Counted from the first letter of the stretch, positions 17,390 to 26,752 are shown. The stretch: DNA of 64,000 bases from Streptomyces hygroscopicus subsp. hygroscopicus (GCF_030269125.1 NZ_BSSM01000012.1:62001-126000); one strand, 5' to 3'. Translations and numbers: made by a program. Notes: generated from the letters alone by a model not told the origin.

Positions 17390-18130
17390 TCAGTGCGCGG
17401 CGAGGACGCAGAACTCATGGCCCTCCGGATCGGTCAGACAGGTCCACGGGACGTCGCCCTGGCCGAGGTCGAGGTCGGTGGCGCCGAGGGCCCGCAGCCG
17501 GGCCACCTCCGTGGCCCTGTCGTCGCCGGGGCCGGGCAGCAGGTCGAGGTGGACGCGGTCGGGCACGGTCTTCCCGTCCGGCGTGCGCACGAACTCGAGG
17601 TACGGGCCGACCCCCTCGCCGGAGCGCAGCACCGCCTGCTCGTCGGTCACCCCGCGCACGGCCCAGTCCGTCGCCTCGCCCCAGAACCGGGCCATGGCCA
17701 CCGGGTCCTCGCAGTCGACCACGACCGCGGCGATCGGCCCGGTGTCCCGGTAGACCTCCCGAGGCTCCAGCACACAGAACTCGTTGCCCTCGGGGTCGGC
17801 GAGGACCGTCCACGGCACGTCTCCCTGGCCCACGTCGACGGGCGTCGCGCCGAGTGCCGCCACGCGCGCGAGCAGCTCCGCCCGATGGGCCGCGGAGGTG
17901 GTGGCGAGATCGAGGTGCACCCGGTTCTTCGCCGTCCCCTTGGCCGTCGGGACGGGAACGACGTCGACGCCGAGGACGACCGGGTCCGGCCAGACGAGAC
18001 CGCCGGCGGGCCCGACGTAGGTGGTCACGCCGGGCCGGTAGGCACTCCAGCCGAGGGCCCCCGCCCAGAACCCGCCGACCGCCGGGGGATCGAGCGCCTT
18101 GATGTTCACGTGGACGGGTCGCAGTGCCAT
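17390..18130 (-). CDS. Two-domain VOC (glyoxalase/bleomycin-resistance-like) protein
   Basis: A 246-aa protein made of two related vicinal-oxygen-chelate domains (about 1-122 and 130-246). Each half ends in a nearly identical stretch: VPWTVLADPEGNEFCVLEP and VPWTCLTDPEGHEFCVLAA, showing internal duplication. The His and Glu of the family (for example NRVHLDL, DRVHLDL and GNEFCVLE) are present, so metal binding is possible. The substrate is unknown; Streptomyces genomes carry many such proteins. The ATG at 18130 (MALRPVHVNIKALD) begins the first VOC strand; an open upstream extension of 26 residues is unlikely to be translated. Confidence 0.85.
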   Translation of the reverse strand: MALRPVHVNIKALDPPAVGGFWAGALGWSAYRPGVTTYVGPAGGLVWPDPVVLGVDVVPVPTAKGTAKNRVHLDLATTSAAHRAELLARVAALGATPVDVGQGDVPWTVLADPEGNEFCVLEPREVYRDTGPIAAVVVDCEDPVAMARFWGEATDWAVRGVTDEQAVLRSGEGVGPYLEFVRTPDGKTVPDRVHLDLLPGPGDDRATEVARLRALGATDLDLGQGDVPWTCLTDPEGHEFCVLAAH

Positions 18131-18425
18131 GCCGGTGATCCTATGCAGCCGCCCGCGCCGGCGTCCGGCGTCGCACGAGGCGCCCCGGTGCGGCGGGTTC
18201 CGGCTCACCGGCTACCACTCGCCCGAGTTCGCCGACGCCGGTCGGCGCCCGAGCCGAGCCGGTGCCCATCCCGTGGGACCGCGCCGACGGGGGCCACCAG
18301 CTCGTCCGGACCGCGACCGGTCCGACCGCGCCACGACCCCCGCATCCCCGTACATGCCCCCAGGGGAACCGGGAGGTCCACCGCGGATCGTCGTATCACA
18401 CCCGGCACGCATGCCCATGCAGAGT
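18131..18425. other. Intergenic stretch without a recognisable gene
   Basis: About 300 bases separate the divergent VOC and argC genes. The left part is GC-rich and shows no conserved coding pattern or clear structure; the right end leads into the AT-richer argC promoter. Confidence 0.6.
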
Positions 18426-18474
18426 CATTGCATAAACGTGCAGAGATGCGTATAGTCATGCCATCCAGAGGAGG
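18426..18474 (+). promoter_or_regulatory. argC promoter with ARG-box-like operators and ribosome site
   Basis: A -35 like TTGCAT (18429-18434), 16-base spacer and good -10 TATAGT (18451-18456) are embedded in TGCAT-type half sites (cattgcataaacgtgcag and gatgcgtatagtcatgcc) resembling Streptomyces ARG boxes bound by ArgR plus arginine. The ribosome site gaggagg is at 18468-18474. The assignment of ARG boxes rests on resemblance and gene context. Confidence 0.7.
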
Positions 18475-18480
18475 ACGGAC

Positions 18481-19509
18481 ATGGCGGTACGTGCGGCGGT
18501 TGCCGGAGCGAGTGGGTACGCGGGCGGAGAGGCCCTGCGGCTGCTCCTCGCACACCCCGAGGTCGAGATCGGGGCCCTCACCGCGAACTCCAACGCCGGG
18601 CAGCGGCTCGGGGCGCTCCAGCCGCACCTGTGGCCGCTGGCCGACCGGGTGCTGTCCGAGACGACGGCCGAGGTGCTCGCCGGGCACGACGTCGTCTTCC
18701 TCGCGCTGCCGCACGGGCAGTCCGCCGCCGTCGCCGAGCAGCTCGGCCCGGACGTGCTGGTGATCGACATGGGCGCCGACTTCCGGCTGAAGGACGCCGC
18801 CGACTGGGAGAGGTTCTACGGCTCCCCGCACGCCGGCACCTGGCCCTACGGCCTGCCCGAGCTGCCCGGCGCCCGCGCCGCGCTCACCGGCGCCAGGCGG
18901 ATCGCCGTACCCGGCTGCTACCCCACGGCCGCGACCCTCGCCCTCTTCCCCGCCTACGCGGCCGGCATCGCCGAGCCCGAGGCCGTGATCGTCGCCGCCT
19001 CCGGGACCTCCGGAGCGGGCAAGGCGCCCAAGACGCACCTGCTCGGCAGCGAGGTCATGGGCAGCATGTCGCCGTACGGCGTCGGCGGCGGCCACCGGCA
19101 CACCCCCGAGATGATCCAGAACCTCGGCGCGGTCGCGGGGGAGCGCGTCACCGTCTCCTTCACGCCGACCCTCGCCCCGATGCCCCGCGGCATCCTCGCC
19201 ACGTGCAGCGCGAAGGCCGTCGCCGGGGTGGGCACGGACGCGGTGCGGGCCGCCTACGAGAAGGCCTACGCCGACGAGCCCTTCGTGCACCTGCTGCCCG
19301 AGGGCCGGTGGCCCGCCACGGCCGCCGTCCACGGTTCCAACGCCGTTCAGGTGCAGGTCGCGTACGACGAGGCCGCGGGCCGCATCATCGCGATCAGCGC
19401 CATCGACAACCTGACCAAGGGCACCGCGGGCGGTGCCGTCCAGAGCATGAACCTCGCCCTCGGTCTCGACGAGACCACCGGGCTTTCCACGATCGGAGTC
19501 GCACCGTGA
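18481..19509 (+). CDS. argC: N-acetyl-gamma-glutamyl-phosphate reductase
   Basis: Third enzyme of arginine biosynthesis: NADPH-dependent reduction of N-acetylglutamyl phosphate to the semialdehyde. The 342-aa chain has the Rossmann motif AVAGASGYAGGEALRLL at the N-terminus, HGQS and catalytic Cys146 in VPGCYPTA, plus SGTSGAGK and the C-terminal TKGTAGGAVQSMNL. It is first in the argCJBDR operon, overlapping argJ by four bases (GTGA), and is preceded by likely ARG boxes. Confidence 0.98.
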   Translation: MAVRAAVAGASGYAGGEALRLLLAHPEVEIGALTANSNAGQRLGALQPHLWPLADRVLSETTAEVLAGHDVVFLALPHGQSAAVAEQLGPDVLVIDMGADFRLKDAADWERFYGSPHAGTWPYGLPELPGARAALTGARRIAVPGCYPTAATLALFPAYAAGIAEPEAVIVAASGTSGAGKAPKTHLLGSEVMGSMSPYGVGGGHRHTPEMIQNLGAVAGERVTVSFTPTLAPMPRGILATCSAKAVAGVGTDAVRAAYEKAYADEPFVHLLPEGRWPATAAVHGSNAVQVQVAYDEAAGRIIAISAIDNLTKGTAGGAVQSMNLALGLDETTGLSTIGVAP

Positions 19510-20657
19510 GCGTCACGGCAGCCAAGGGATTCCGGGCGGCCGGTATCGCCGCCGGGATCAAGCAGAACGGCAACCCCGACCTGGCCCTCGTGGTCAACGA
19601 CGGGCCCCGCCGCGCCGCCGCCGCCGTCTTCACCGCCAACCGCGTCAAGGCCGCGCCGGTGCTGTGGTCGCAGCAGGTCATGAAGAGCGGCCAGGTCTCC
19701 GTCGTCGTCCTCAACTCCGGTGGGGCCAACGCCTGTACGGGCCCCAAGGGCTTCCAGGACACCCACGCCACCGCCGAGAAGGCGGGGGAGGTCCTCGGCC
19801 GCGGCGCCATCGAGGTCGCCGTCTGCTCCACCGGTCTCATCGGCACCCTGCTGCCCATGGACAAGCTGCTCCCCGGCATCGAGACCGCCGCGGGCCAGCT
19901 GTCCGAGCACGGCGGCGAGAGGGCCGCCATCGCCATCAAGACCACCGACACCGTGCACAAGACCTCGGTCGTCGCCGGGGACGGCTGGACCGTCGGCGGC
20001 ATGGCCAAGGGCGCCGGCATGCTCGCCCCCGGCCTCGCCACCATGCTGGTCGTGATCACCACCGACGCCGACCTCGACGGCGCCACCCTGGACAGGGCCC
20101 TGCGCGCCGCCACCAAGGTCACCTTCGACCGCGTCGACTCCGACGGCTGCATGTCCACCAACGACACCGTGCTGCTGCTGTCCTCCGGCGCCTCGGGCGT
20201 CACCCCCGGGTACGACGCCTTCGCCGAGGCCGTACGACAGGTCTGCGACGACCTCGGCCGCCAGCTCATCGGCGACGCCGAGGGCGCCAGCAAGGACATC
20301 AAGGTCGAGGTGATCAACGCGGCGAGCGAGGCGGACGCCGTCGAGGTGGGCCGCTCCATCGCCCGCAACAACCTCCTCAAGTGCGCCATCCACGGCGAGG
20401 ACCCCAACTGGGGCCGCGTCCTGTCCGCGATCGGCACCACGAGCGCCGTCTTCGAGCCCGACCGGTTGAACGTCGCCATCAACGGCGTCTGGGTGTGCAG
20501 GAACGGCTCCGTCGGCGAGGACCGCGACCTGGTCGACATGCGCTACCGCGAGGTCCACGTCACGGCCGACCTCGCCGCGGGCGACGAGACCGCGACGATC
20601 TGGACCAACGACCTGACCGCCGACTACGTCCACGAGAACAGCGCCTACTCCTCATGA
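19506..20657 (+). CDS. argJ: Glutamate N-acetyltransferase / ornithine acetyltransferase
   Basis: Recycles the acetyl group from N-acetylornithine to glutamate (and, in bifunctional forms, uses acetyl-CoA), making the arginine route cyclic. The 383-aa precursor self-cleaves before Thr179 in the motif GLATMLVVITTDAD, giving alpha and beta chains; SGGANACTG and CMSTNDTV are other family signatures. The GTG start overlaps the argC stop, and the stop overlaps argB (ATGA). Because it provides acetylglutamate, no argA or argE is needed nearby. Confidence 0.97.
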   Translation: MSVTAAKGFRAAGIAAGIKQNGNPDLALVVNDGPRRAAAAVFTANRVKAAPVLWSQQVMKSGQVSVVVLNSGGANACTGPKGFQDTHATAEKAGEVLGRGAIEVAVCSTGLIGTLLPMDKLLPGIETAAGQLSEHGGERAAIAIKTTDTVHKTSVVAGDGWTVGGMAKGAGMLAPGLATMLVVITTDADLDGATLDRALRAATKVTFDRVDSDGCMSTNDTVLLLSSGASGVTPGYDAFAEAVRQVCDDLGRQLIGDAEGASKDIKVEVINAASEADAVEVGRSIARNNLLKCAIHGEDPNWGRVLSAIGTTSAVFEPDRLNVAINGVWVCRNGSVGEDRDLVDMRYREVHVTADLAAGDETATIWTNDLTADYVHENSAYSS

Positions 20658-21562
20658 CCACGACCCGTAAACACACGGCCCTGCCCAAGGCGAAGATCCT
20701 CATCGAGGCGCTGCCCTGGCTGACCCGGCACCACGGAAAGATCGTCGTCATCAAGTTCGGCGGCAACGCCATGGTGGACGGGGAACTGAAGGCCGCCTTC
20801 GCCCAGGACGTCGTCTTCCTGCGGCACGCCGGACTCAAGCCGGTCGTGGTGCACGGCGGCGGCCCGCAGATCAGCGCCGCCCTCGACCGGCACGGCATCG
20901 TCAGCGAGTTCAAGGCGGGCCTGCGCGTCACCACCGAGGACGCCATGGACGTCGTACGCATGGTGCTCGCCGGACAGGTGCAGCGCGAACTGGTCGGCCT
21001 GCTCAACCAGCACGGCCCGCTCGCCGTCGGCCTCACCGGCGAGGACGCGCACACCATCACCGCCACCAAGCATCTGCCCGAGATCGACGGGGAACTGGTC
21101 GACATCGGGCGCGTCGGCGAGATCACCGAGATCGACACCGGCGCCATCGAGGCCCTGCTCGCCGACGGCCGCATCCCGGTCGTCTCCTCCATCGCCCGAA
21201 GCCAGGACGACGGTCATGTCTACAACGTCAATGCTGATACGGCGGCTGCGGCACTCGCTGCGGCCCTTGGCGCCGAAACTCTCATGGTCCTCACCGATGT
21301 CGAGGGCCTCTACGAGGACTGGCCGCACTCCGACGAGGTGATCAGCCGCCTCACCGCGACCCAACTGGAGAAGCTGCTCCCGGAACTGAGCTCCGGCATG
21401 GTCCCGAAGATGCAGGGCTGCCTCTACGCCGTCCGCAACGGCGTGCAGACCGCCCGTGTCATCGACGGCCGGGTGCAGCACTCCATCCTGCTGGAGATCT
21501 TCACCGACGAAGGCATCGGCACCATGGTGGTGCCCGACGAGCCCGCAAAGGAAGCACAGTGA
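20654..21562 (+). CDS. argB: Acetylglutamate kinase
   Basis: Phosphorylates N-acetylglutamate with ATP, usually the arginine-feedback-controlled step. The 302-aa enzyme shows the amino-acid-kinase fold: IVVIKFGGNAM (ATP), VVVHGGGPQI (substrate), NVNADTAAAALAAAL and LMVLTDVEGLY. The long N-terminal helix (HTALPKAKILIEALPWLTRHH) is the type found in hexameric, arginine-inhibited enzymes. Coupled by overlap to argJ upstream and argD downstream. Confidence 0.97.
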   Translation: MTTTRKHTALPKAKILIEALPWLTRHHGKIVVIKFGGNAMVDGELKAAFAQDVVFLRHAGLKPVVVHGGGPQISAALDRHGIVSEFKAGLRVTTEDAMDVVRMVLAGQVQRELVGLLNQHGPLAVGLTGEDAHTITATKHLPEIDGELVDIGRVGEITEIDTGAIEALLADGRIPVVSSIARSQDDGHVYNVNADTAAAALAAALGAETLMVLTDVEGLYEDWPHSDEVISRLTATQLEKLLPELSSGMVPKMQGCLYAVRNGVQTARVIDGRVQHSILLEIFTDEGIGTMVVPDEPAKEAQ

Positions 21563-22755
21563 CGGGGAACCAGGACCTGACCCAGCGCTGGCAGGGCGCG
21601 CTCATGAACAACTACGGCACCCCCCGCCTGCCGCTGGTGCGCGGTGCGGGCGCCACCGTGTGGGACGCCGAGGGCCGCGCGTACACCGACTTCGTCGGCG
21701 GCATCGCCACCAACGCGCTCGGCCACGCCCACCCGGCGATCATCGAGGCCGTCAGCCGGCAGATCGCCTCACTCGGCCATGTCTCCAACCTCTTCATGGC
21801 CGAGCCGACCGTCACGCTCGCCGAACGGCTGCTCCAGCTCTTCGGCCGCGAGGGCCGGGTGTTCTTCTGCAACTCCGGAGCCGAGGCCAACGAGGCCGCC
21901 TTCAAGATCGGCCGGCTCACCGGGCGGACCCATGTCGTCGCCACCGAGGGCGGCTTCCACGGCCGTACGATGGGCGCCCTCGCGCTCACCGGGCAGCCCG
22001 CCAAGCAGGACCCGTTCCGGCCGCTGCCCGGCGATGTCACCCACGTCCCCTACGGCGACGCCCAGGCCCTGGCCGCAGCCGTCACCGAGGAGACCGCCCT
22101 GGTGATCATCGAGCCGATCCAGGGCGAGAACGGCGTCGTCGTGCCCCCGCCCGGCTACCTCAAGGCCGCCCGCGCCATCACGGCCGCGACCGGCGCCCTG
22201 CTGGCCCTGGACGAGGTGCAGACCGGCGTCGGCCGCACCGGCACCTGGTTCGCCTACCAGGCGCACGAGGGCGTGCTGCCCGATGTGGTCACCCTCGCCA
22301 AGCAGCTCGGCGGCGGACTCCCGCTCGGTGCCACCGTCGCCTTCGGCCGCGCCGCCGATCTGCTCCAGCCCGGTCAGCACGGCACCACCTTCGGCGGCAA
22401 CCCGGTCGCCTGCGCCGCCGGCCTCGCCGTCCTCGACACCATCGAGGGCGAGGGACTGCTGGAGAACGTCAAGCGCCAGGGCGAGCGGCTGCGCGCGGGC
22501 ATCGAGGCCCTGGGCCACCCGCTGGTCGACCATGTCCGGGGCGCGGGCCTGCTCCTCGGTATCGTGCTCACCGGGCCCCACGCGCACCAGGTGCAGCAGG
22601 CGGCCCAGGAGGCCGGGTTCCTGGTGAACGCCCCCGCCCCCGACGTCGTACGGCTCATGCCCCCGCTGAACCTGCGCGACGACGAGGCGGGCGCCTTGCT
22701 CCAGGCGCTGCCCGGCATCCTCGACGCAGGCGGGGACGGACGATCCGGAGAATGA
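21559..22755 (+). CDS. argD: Acetylornithine aminotransferase
   Basis: PLP enzyme (398 aa) converting N-acetylglutamate semialdehyde and glutamate to N-acetylornithine. Class III aminotransferase motifs are present: FFCNSGAEANEAAFK, GGFHGRTMGAL, the cofactor-binding LLALDEVQTGVGRTG and the Schiff-base lysine in VVTLAKQLGGGLPLG, then GTTFGGNPVACAA. The GTG start overlaps argB. It is followed within 7 bases by argR, so the regulator is part of the operon. Confidence 0.97.
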   Translation: MTGNQDLTQRWQGALMNNYGTPRLPLVRGAGATVWDAEGRAYTDFVGGIATNALGHAHPAIIEAVSRQIASLGHVSNLFMAEPTVTLAERLLQLFGREGRVFFCNSGAEANEAAFKIGRLTGRTHVVATEGGFHGRTMGALALTGQPAKQDPFRPLPGDVTHVPYGDAQALAAAVTEETALVIIEPIQGENGVVVPPPGYLKAARAITAATGALLALDEVQTGVGRTGTWFAYQAHEGVLPDVVTLAKQLGGGLPLGATVAFGRAADLLQPGQHGTTFGGNPVACAAGLAVLDTIEGEGLLENVKRQGERLRAGIEALGHPLVDHVRGAGLLLGIVLTGPHAHQVQQAAQEAGFLVNAPAPDVVRLMPPLNLRDDEAGALLQALPGILDAGGDGRSGE

Positions 22756-22762
22756 GACGACG

Positions 22763-23308
22763 ATGAGCCAGGCGCAGGAGCACGAGCAGCAGACAGGTGC
22801 CGGGCCCGCCGTGCCGCAGACGCGCACCGCACGGCACCGCCGGATCGTGGACATCCTCAACCGGGAGCCGGTGCGCTCGCAGAGCCAGCTGGCCAAGCTC
22901 CTCGCCGACGACGGGCTCAGCGTCACCCAGGCGACGCTGAGCCGGGACCTCGACGAGCTGAACGCGGTCAAGATCCGCAACAACGACGGCGACCTCATCT
23001 ACGCCGTGCCCAGCGAGGGCGGCTTCCGCACCCCGCGCGCACCGCTCGGCGAGTCCGCCAAGGAGGAGCGGATGCGGCGCCTGTCCCAGGAGCTGCTGAT
23101 CTCCGCGGAGGCCTCGGCCAACCTCGTCGTGCTGCGCACCCCGCCCGGGGCCGCCCAGTTCCTCGCCTCGGCCATCGACCAGGCCGAACTCCACGACATC
23201 CTCGGCACCATCGCGGGCGACGACACCCTGCTGCTGATCAGCCGCGACCCGACCGGCGGCCAGGCCCTGGCGGACCATCTGCTCAAGCTCGCGCAGAACG
23301 GCCACTGA
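22763..23308 (+). CDS. argR: Arginine repressor
   Basis: Hexameric arginine-dependent repressor (181 aa) that binds ARG boxes, here probably those before argC and argG. The N-terminal winged helix-turn-helix (RHRRIVDILNREPVRSQSQLAKLL and VTQATLSRDLDEL) is followed by the arginine-binding/oligomerisation domain with GTIAGDDTLLLISRD. It is somewhat longer than the E. coli protein (156 aa) because of a hydrophilic 22-residue N-terminal leader, typical for Streptomyces. Being last in the operon gives feedback control of its own synthesis. Confidence 0.97.
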   Translation: MSQAQEHEQQTGAGPAVPQTRTARHRRIVDILNREPVRSQSQLAKLLADDGLSVTQATLSRDLDELNAVKIRNNDGDLIYAVPSEGGFRTPRAPLGESAKEERMRRLSQELLISAEASANLVVLRTPPGAAQFLASAIDQAELHDILGTIAGDDTLLLISRDPTGGQALADHLLKLAQNGH

Positions 23309-23406
23309 GCGTCGTACGGACGCCGGGCCCCTGGGACCACCGACCCGCATGCGCGCCCCGGTCCCCCGGCGGAGAATGGGCCTGTGATCCTCCGCGACGG
23401 GCGGAA

Positions 23407-23425
23407 CCGGGGACGCAATCCCCGG
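23407..23425 (+). terminator. Hairpin between argR and the ECF sigma gene
   Basis: CCGGGGA-cgcaa-TCCCCGG, a 7-bp perfect stem. It could terminate the arg operon or form part of the sigma-factor leader. Confidence 0.45.
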
Positions 23426-23450
23426 GCGGCCGTCGGCCGTATACAGGGGT

Positions 23451-24038
23451 GTGTCGGGTTTGCGGTTCCCCGTGGGTCGCCTCCCGGACGAGGCTCTGCT
23501 GTCCGGGCTGGCCACCGGAGACCAGGAGCTGGCCGTCGTCTTCGTACGACGGTTCCAGCACCGGGTCTTCGGTGTCGCCATGGCCGTCACCGGGGACCGC
23601 CAGCTGGCCGAGGACGTCGCCCAGCAGACGTTCGAACGCGCGTGGCGGCACGCGCAGATCTACGACTCGCGCCGTGGTTCGGTCACCACCTGGCTGACCA
23701 CCATCGCGCACAACCTGGCCATCGACGCCGTGCGCGCCCGGCGCACGGAACCGGTGGCCCCCGAGGACCTCGACGCCCTCCTCGGCACCGTCACCGAGAC
23801 CCCCGAACGCTGGGCGCTGGCCGACGAGGCCTCCGCCCGGCTGCGGGCCGCGGTGTCCCGGTTGCCGCGGGAACAGGCGCGGGCCCTGATGATGGCCGGC
23901 ATCTACGGAATGACCGCCCAGCAGGTCGCCGACGCGGAACAGATCCCGCTGGGCACCGCCAAGACCCGCATCAGAGCGGCGATGGGCAAACTGCGCACCA
24001 CCCTGTCGGCTCCGGAGCGAGGCGGCCATGTCCAGTGA
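23451..24038 (+). CDS. ECF-type RNA polymerase sigma factor
   Basis: Group 4 sigma factor of 195 aa. Region 2 covers about 28-95 (AVVFVRRFQHRVFGVAMAVTG, LAEDVAQQTFERAWRHA, TTWLTTIAHNLAIDAVRARR) and region 4 about 130-185 (LPREQARALMMAGIYGMTAQQVADAEQIPLGTAKTRIR as separate helix-turn-helix parts). It overlaps by 11 bases a gene for a zinc-finger anti-sigma factor, the classic arrangement for a signal-released sigma. A TATACA element ends five bases before the GTG start, so the mRNA may be leaderless. Target promoters are unknown. Confidence 0.92.
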   Translation: MSGLRFPVGRLPDEALLSGLATGDQELAVVFVRRFQHRVFGVAMAVTGDRQLAEDVAQQTFERAWRHAQIYDSRRGSVTTWLTTIAHNLAIDAVRARRTEPVAPEDLDALLGTVTETPERWALADEASARLRAAVSRLPREQARALMMAGIYGMTAQQVADAEQIPLGTAKTRIRAAMGKLRTTLSAPERGGHVQ

Positions 24039-24813
24039 CGCGAACTGCGAGAAGCTGCGCGAGATCGGCGCCGAACTGGCGCTGGGCGTGCTGCCTGGAC
24101 GCGAGCGCGCGGAGGCGGTGGCCCATCTGGACCGGTGCGCGGACTGCCGGGAGTTCGTACGGCAGCTGACCCTGGTCGGCGACCGGCTGATCGGCCTGCT
24201 GCCCTGTCAGGAACCGCCGCTGGGCTTCGAGACCCGGGTGGCGCGGAGCCTCGCCCAGCAGGCGGCCGCGGACGGCCGCGGCACCGCGCGGGCCTCGGCG
24301 TTCCCGGTCCTGCGCAGGCGTGCGCGCCGGGCCCGGGTCCGGCGCGCGGCGGCCGCGGCCGGCCTCGCGGTGGTCGCCGGGTTCGCCGGCTGGGGCATCG
24401 GCACCGCCGTGGAGACCGTCACCGCCGCGCCGCCGCACGCCGTGGAGTCCGAGCCGATGCTGGTCGGGGACATGACCGCGGGTACGGCCGACGGGCCGCC
24501 CATCGGCGAGGTGTACGCCCATCCCGGCAGCCCCGGGTGGATCTTCGTGACCGTCGACCTCGCCGGACACGGCACCGCGTACACCGGCCGGGTCAGCTGT
24601 GTGCTGGAGCGCTCCGACGGCACGACCGTGCGGGTGGGCGACTTCAGCGTGCGCAACGGGCGCGGCCACTGGGGGGCCACGGCACCCGTCGACCCGGACT
24701 CCGTCTCCGGAGCCCGGCTGACCTCCGCCGACGGCACGGTCCTCGCCCGCGCCCGCCTCCAGACCGGGCACGTGCTGACCCCTGAGACGCGTGCGCCCTC
24801 GCAGCAGACGTGA
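24028..24813 (+). CDS. Zinc-finger anti-sigma factor with membrane anchor
   Basis: Anti-sigma factor of 261 aa for the upstream ECF sigma. An N-terminal zinc-binding anti-sigma domain carries H-x3-C-x2-C in AHLDRCADC (about residues 32-40); a basic stretch RRRARRARVRR precedes a single helix (AAAAGLAVVAGFAGWGIGTA, about 108-128); the remaining ~130 residues are extracytoplasmic and resemble the RskA C-terminal domain. Release probably requires redox change at the zinc site or regulated proteolysis; the sequence does not tell which. Overlap with the sigma gene ensures balanced synthesis. Confidence 0.88.
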   Translation: MSSDANCEKLREIGAELALGVLPGRERAEAVAHLDRCADCREFVRQLTLVGDRLIGLLPCQEPPLGFETRVARSLAQQAAADGRGTARASAFPVLRRRARRARVRRAAAAAGLAVVAGFAGWGIGTAVETVTAAPPHAVESEPMLVGDMTAGTADGPPIGEVYAHPGSPGWIFVTVDLAGHGTAYTGRVSCVLERSDGTTVRVGDFSVRNGRGHWGATAPVDPDSVSGARLTSADGTVLARARLQTGHVLTPETRAPSQQT

Positions 24814-24833
24814 GAGCGCCTGACGAGGTCGGC

Positions 24834-26678
24834 TCAGGACAGCACGGCGCCGGTGCTCATCCGGTGCAGCCGGGCGTACGTCCCGTCGCGCACCAGCAGA
24901 TCGTCGTGGGCGCCGTCCTCCACGACCCGGCCCCGGTCGAGCACCACGATCCGGGTGGCGTCGCGCACGGTGAGCAGGTTGTGCGAGATGACGATGGTGG
25001 TGCGGCCGGCCATCAGACGGCGCAGCGGCTCCATGATGCGCCGCCCGGAGCCCGCGTCGAGCCCGGTGGTCGGCTCGTCCAACAGCAGCACCGGCGCGTT
25101 GCGGACCATCGCGCGGGCGATGGCGAGGCGCTGGCACTGGCCGCCGGACAGGGTGCGGCCGCGCTGGCCGACGAGGGTGCCGTAGCCCTCCGGGAGCCGC
25201 TCGATGAACTCGTGCGCGTCCGCCGCGCGCGCCGCCGCGACGATCTCCGCCTCGGTGGCCTCGGGGCGGCCGTAGGCGATGTTCTCCCGCACGGTGCCGT
25301 GGAAGACCAGGGTCTCCTGCATCACCACCGCGACGCTCTCGCGTACGTCGGCGAGGCGCAGGTCGCGCAGGTCGGTGCCGTCGAGCCGGACCGCGCCCCG
25401 GTCGGGATCGTAGAACCGCAGCTGGAGCCTGGCGGCCGTGGACTTGCCCGCGCCGCTCGCCCCGACCAGCGCCAACGTCTCCCCGGGCGCCACGTGGAAC
25501 GACACGTCGGCGAGGGCCCAGGGGGTGGTGCCGGGGTAGCGGAACCAGACGCCGTCGAAATCCACCGCGCCGCGTGCCCGGGTGACGGGACGGGCGTCCG
25601 CGCGCTCGGTGACCTGCGGGCGCTGGTCCAGCAGTTCGATGATCCGCTCGGCCGAGGCGGCGGCGGAGTAGAAGGTGGTGCCGAGGCCGGACAGGCCGTG
25701 CACCGGGCCGTACATCTTGCCGATCAGAGCCAGGAACACCAGCAGCCCGCCGAGGGTGAGTTGGCCCTGGGACAGCTTCCAGGTGCCGAGTCCCAGTACC
25801 GCGAGGCCGCCGGCCACCTCGATGATCTCCACGAGGGGGGCGTACAGGGAGCGGATCCGCGTCGAGGCCATCACCGCGCGGAACCTGCCGACGCTCTCGC
25901 GCTCGAACCGGCGCGCCTCCCAGCCCTGCCGGTTGTACGCCTGCACCAGCGCGACATTGCCGAGCACCTCCTCGGCGACCGCGCTGAGCGAGCCGCTGCG
26001 CCGTCTGCGCTCGCGGGACGCCTCCTTGATCAGCCGGGAGAAGTGCCGGGCGGCGCCCCAGAACAGCGGCACGATGACCAGCGCGAGCAGGGTCAGATCC
26101 CAGCTCAGGTAGAACAACAGGCCGACGAAAACGGCCAGTTGGAGCACGTAGTACAGGGCGTCCGCGACGCCCGACAGCAGAAAGGTCTCGACCGCGTCCA
26201 CGTCGCCCGTGACGCGGGAGAGCACGTCGCCGAGCCGGCGGCGCTCGAAGAAGCCGAGGGACAGGCCCTGCACATGCCGGAAGACGTCACAGCGCAGGGA
26301 GAGCAGGAAGCGTTCGCCGACCCAGGTGGAGGTCATCTCGTCGGCGAACCCGAGGATGCCCGAGCACAGGATCAGTCCCAGGTAGGCCGGGGCGATCCAG
26401 AGAAAGGGGCGCAGGTCCCGGGGGACCAGCACCTCGTCCACGACGCTCTTGAACAGCCACAGTTCCCCGGCGTCGACGGCCGGTCCCGTCAGGCTGAGCA
26501 GGAGCAGCGGGACGAGCCAGCGGCGGTTGCCGCGGGTGTAGGGCCAGAACCGCCGGAACACCTCGCGCGGGGAGACGACGGGCGCCGCCGCGACGACGGC
26601 GTCGGAGGATGGGGAGCTGCCGAAGGACGTCTCGTCGGGGTCTCCCGACGAGAGCAGACGCCGCAGGACGTGCGCCAT
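24834..26678 (-). CDS. ABC exporter with fused membrane and ATPase domains
   Basis: Half-size ABC exporter (614 aa), likely a homodimer. Six membrane helices lie at about 55-330 (type I exporter fold), the ATPase at about 365-605 with Walker A GASGAGKST, Q-loop VMQETL, signature TLSGGQCQR, Walker B PVLLLDEPTTGLD and H-loop ISHNLLT. The cargo is unknown: close relatives export lipids, peptides, siderophores or drugs. It is 75 bases downstream of the small histidine-rich gene on the same strand, with a hairpin in the gap, so it may be partly co-transcribed with the electron-transfer operon. An ~45-residue hydrophilic N-terminus precedes the first helix. Confidence 0.9.
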   Translation of the reverse strand: MAHVLRRLLSSGDPDETSFGSSPSSDAVVAAAPVVSPREVFRRFWPYTRGNRRWLVPLLLLSLTGPAVDAGELWLFKSVVDEVLVPRDLRPFLWIAPAYLGLILCSGILGFADEMTSTWVGERFLLSLRCDVFRHVQGLSLGFFERRRLGDVLSRVTGDVDAVETFLLSGVADALYYVLQLAVFVGLLFYLSWDLTLLALVIVPLFWGAARHFSRLIKEASRERRRRSGSLSAVAEEVLGNVALVQAYNRQGWEARRFERESVGRFRAVMASTRIRSLYAPLVEIIEVAGGLAVLGLGTWKLSQGQLTLGGLLVFLALIGKMYGPVHGLSGLGTTFYSAAASAERIIELLDQRPQVTERADARPVTRARGAVDFDGVWFRYPGTTPWALADVSFHVAPGETLALVGASGAGKSTAARLQLRFYDPDRGAVRLDGTDLRDLRLADVRESVAVVMQETLVFHGTVRENIAYGRPEATEAEIVAAARAADAHEFIERLPEGYGTLVGQRGRTLSGGQCQRLAIARAMVRNAPVLLLDEPTTGLDAGSGRRIMEPLRRLMAGRTTIVISHNLLTVRDATRIVVLDRGRVVEDGAHDDLLVRDGTYARLHRMSTGAVLS

Positions 26679-26701
26679 GGGATGCGTTCCTCGGGGATCG
26701 G

Positions 26702-26739
26702 CCAGGCGGACCGGGTCCTCCGGTCTCCGGTCCGCCTGG
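26702..26739 (-). terminator. Hairpin between the histidine-rich gene and the ABC exporter gene
   Basis: Perfect 13-bp stem CCAGGCGGACCGG / CCGGTCCGCCTGG with a 12-base loop. It lies 13 bases after the histidine-rich stop codon and would act as a terminator or partial attenuator before the exporter gene. Confidence 0.7.
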
Positions 26740-26752
26740 TCTGCGGGGGCGG

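Noticed and set aside
16708..17418. Minus-strand open frame over the 9-bp repeats (HRPHRPHRP run)
   Set aside because: It runs antisense through gtrA, and its repeats come only from the minisatellite; no start signal or domain.
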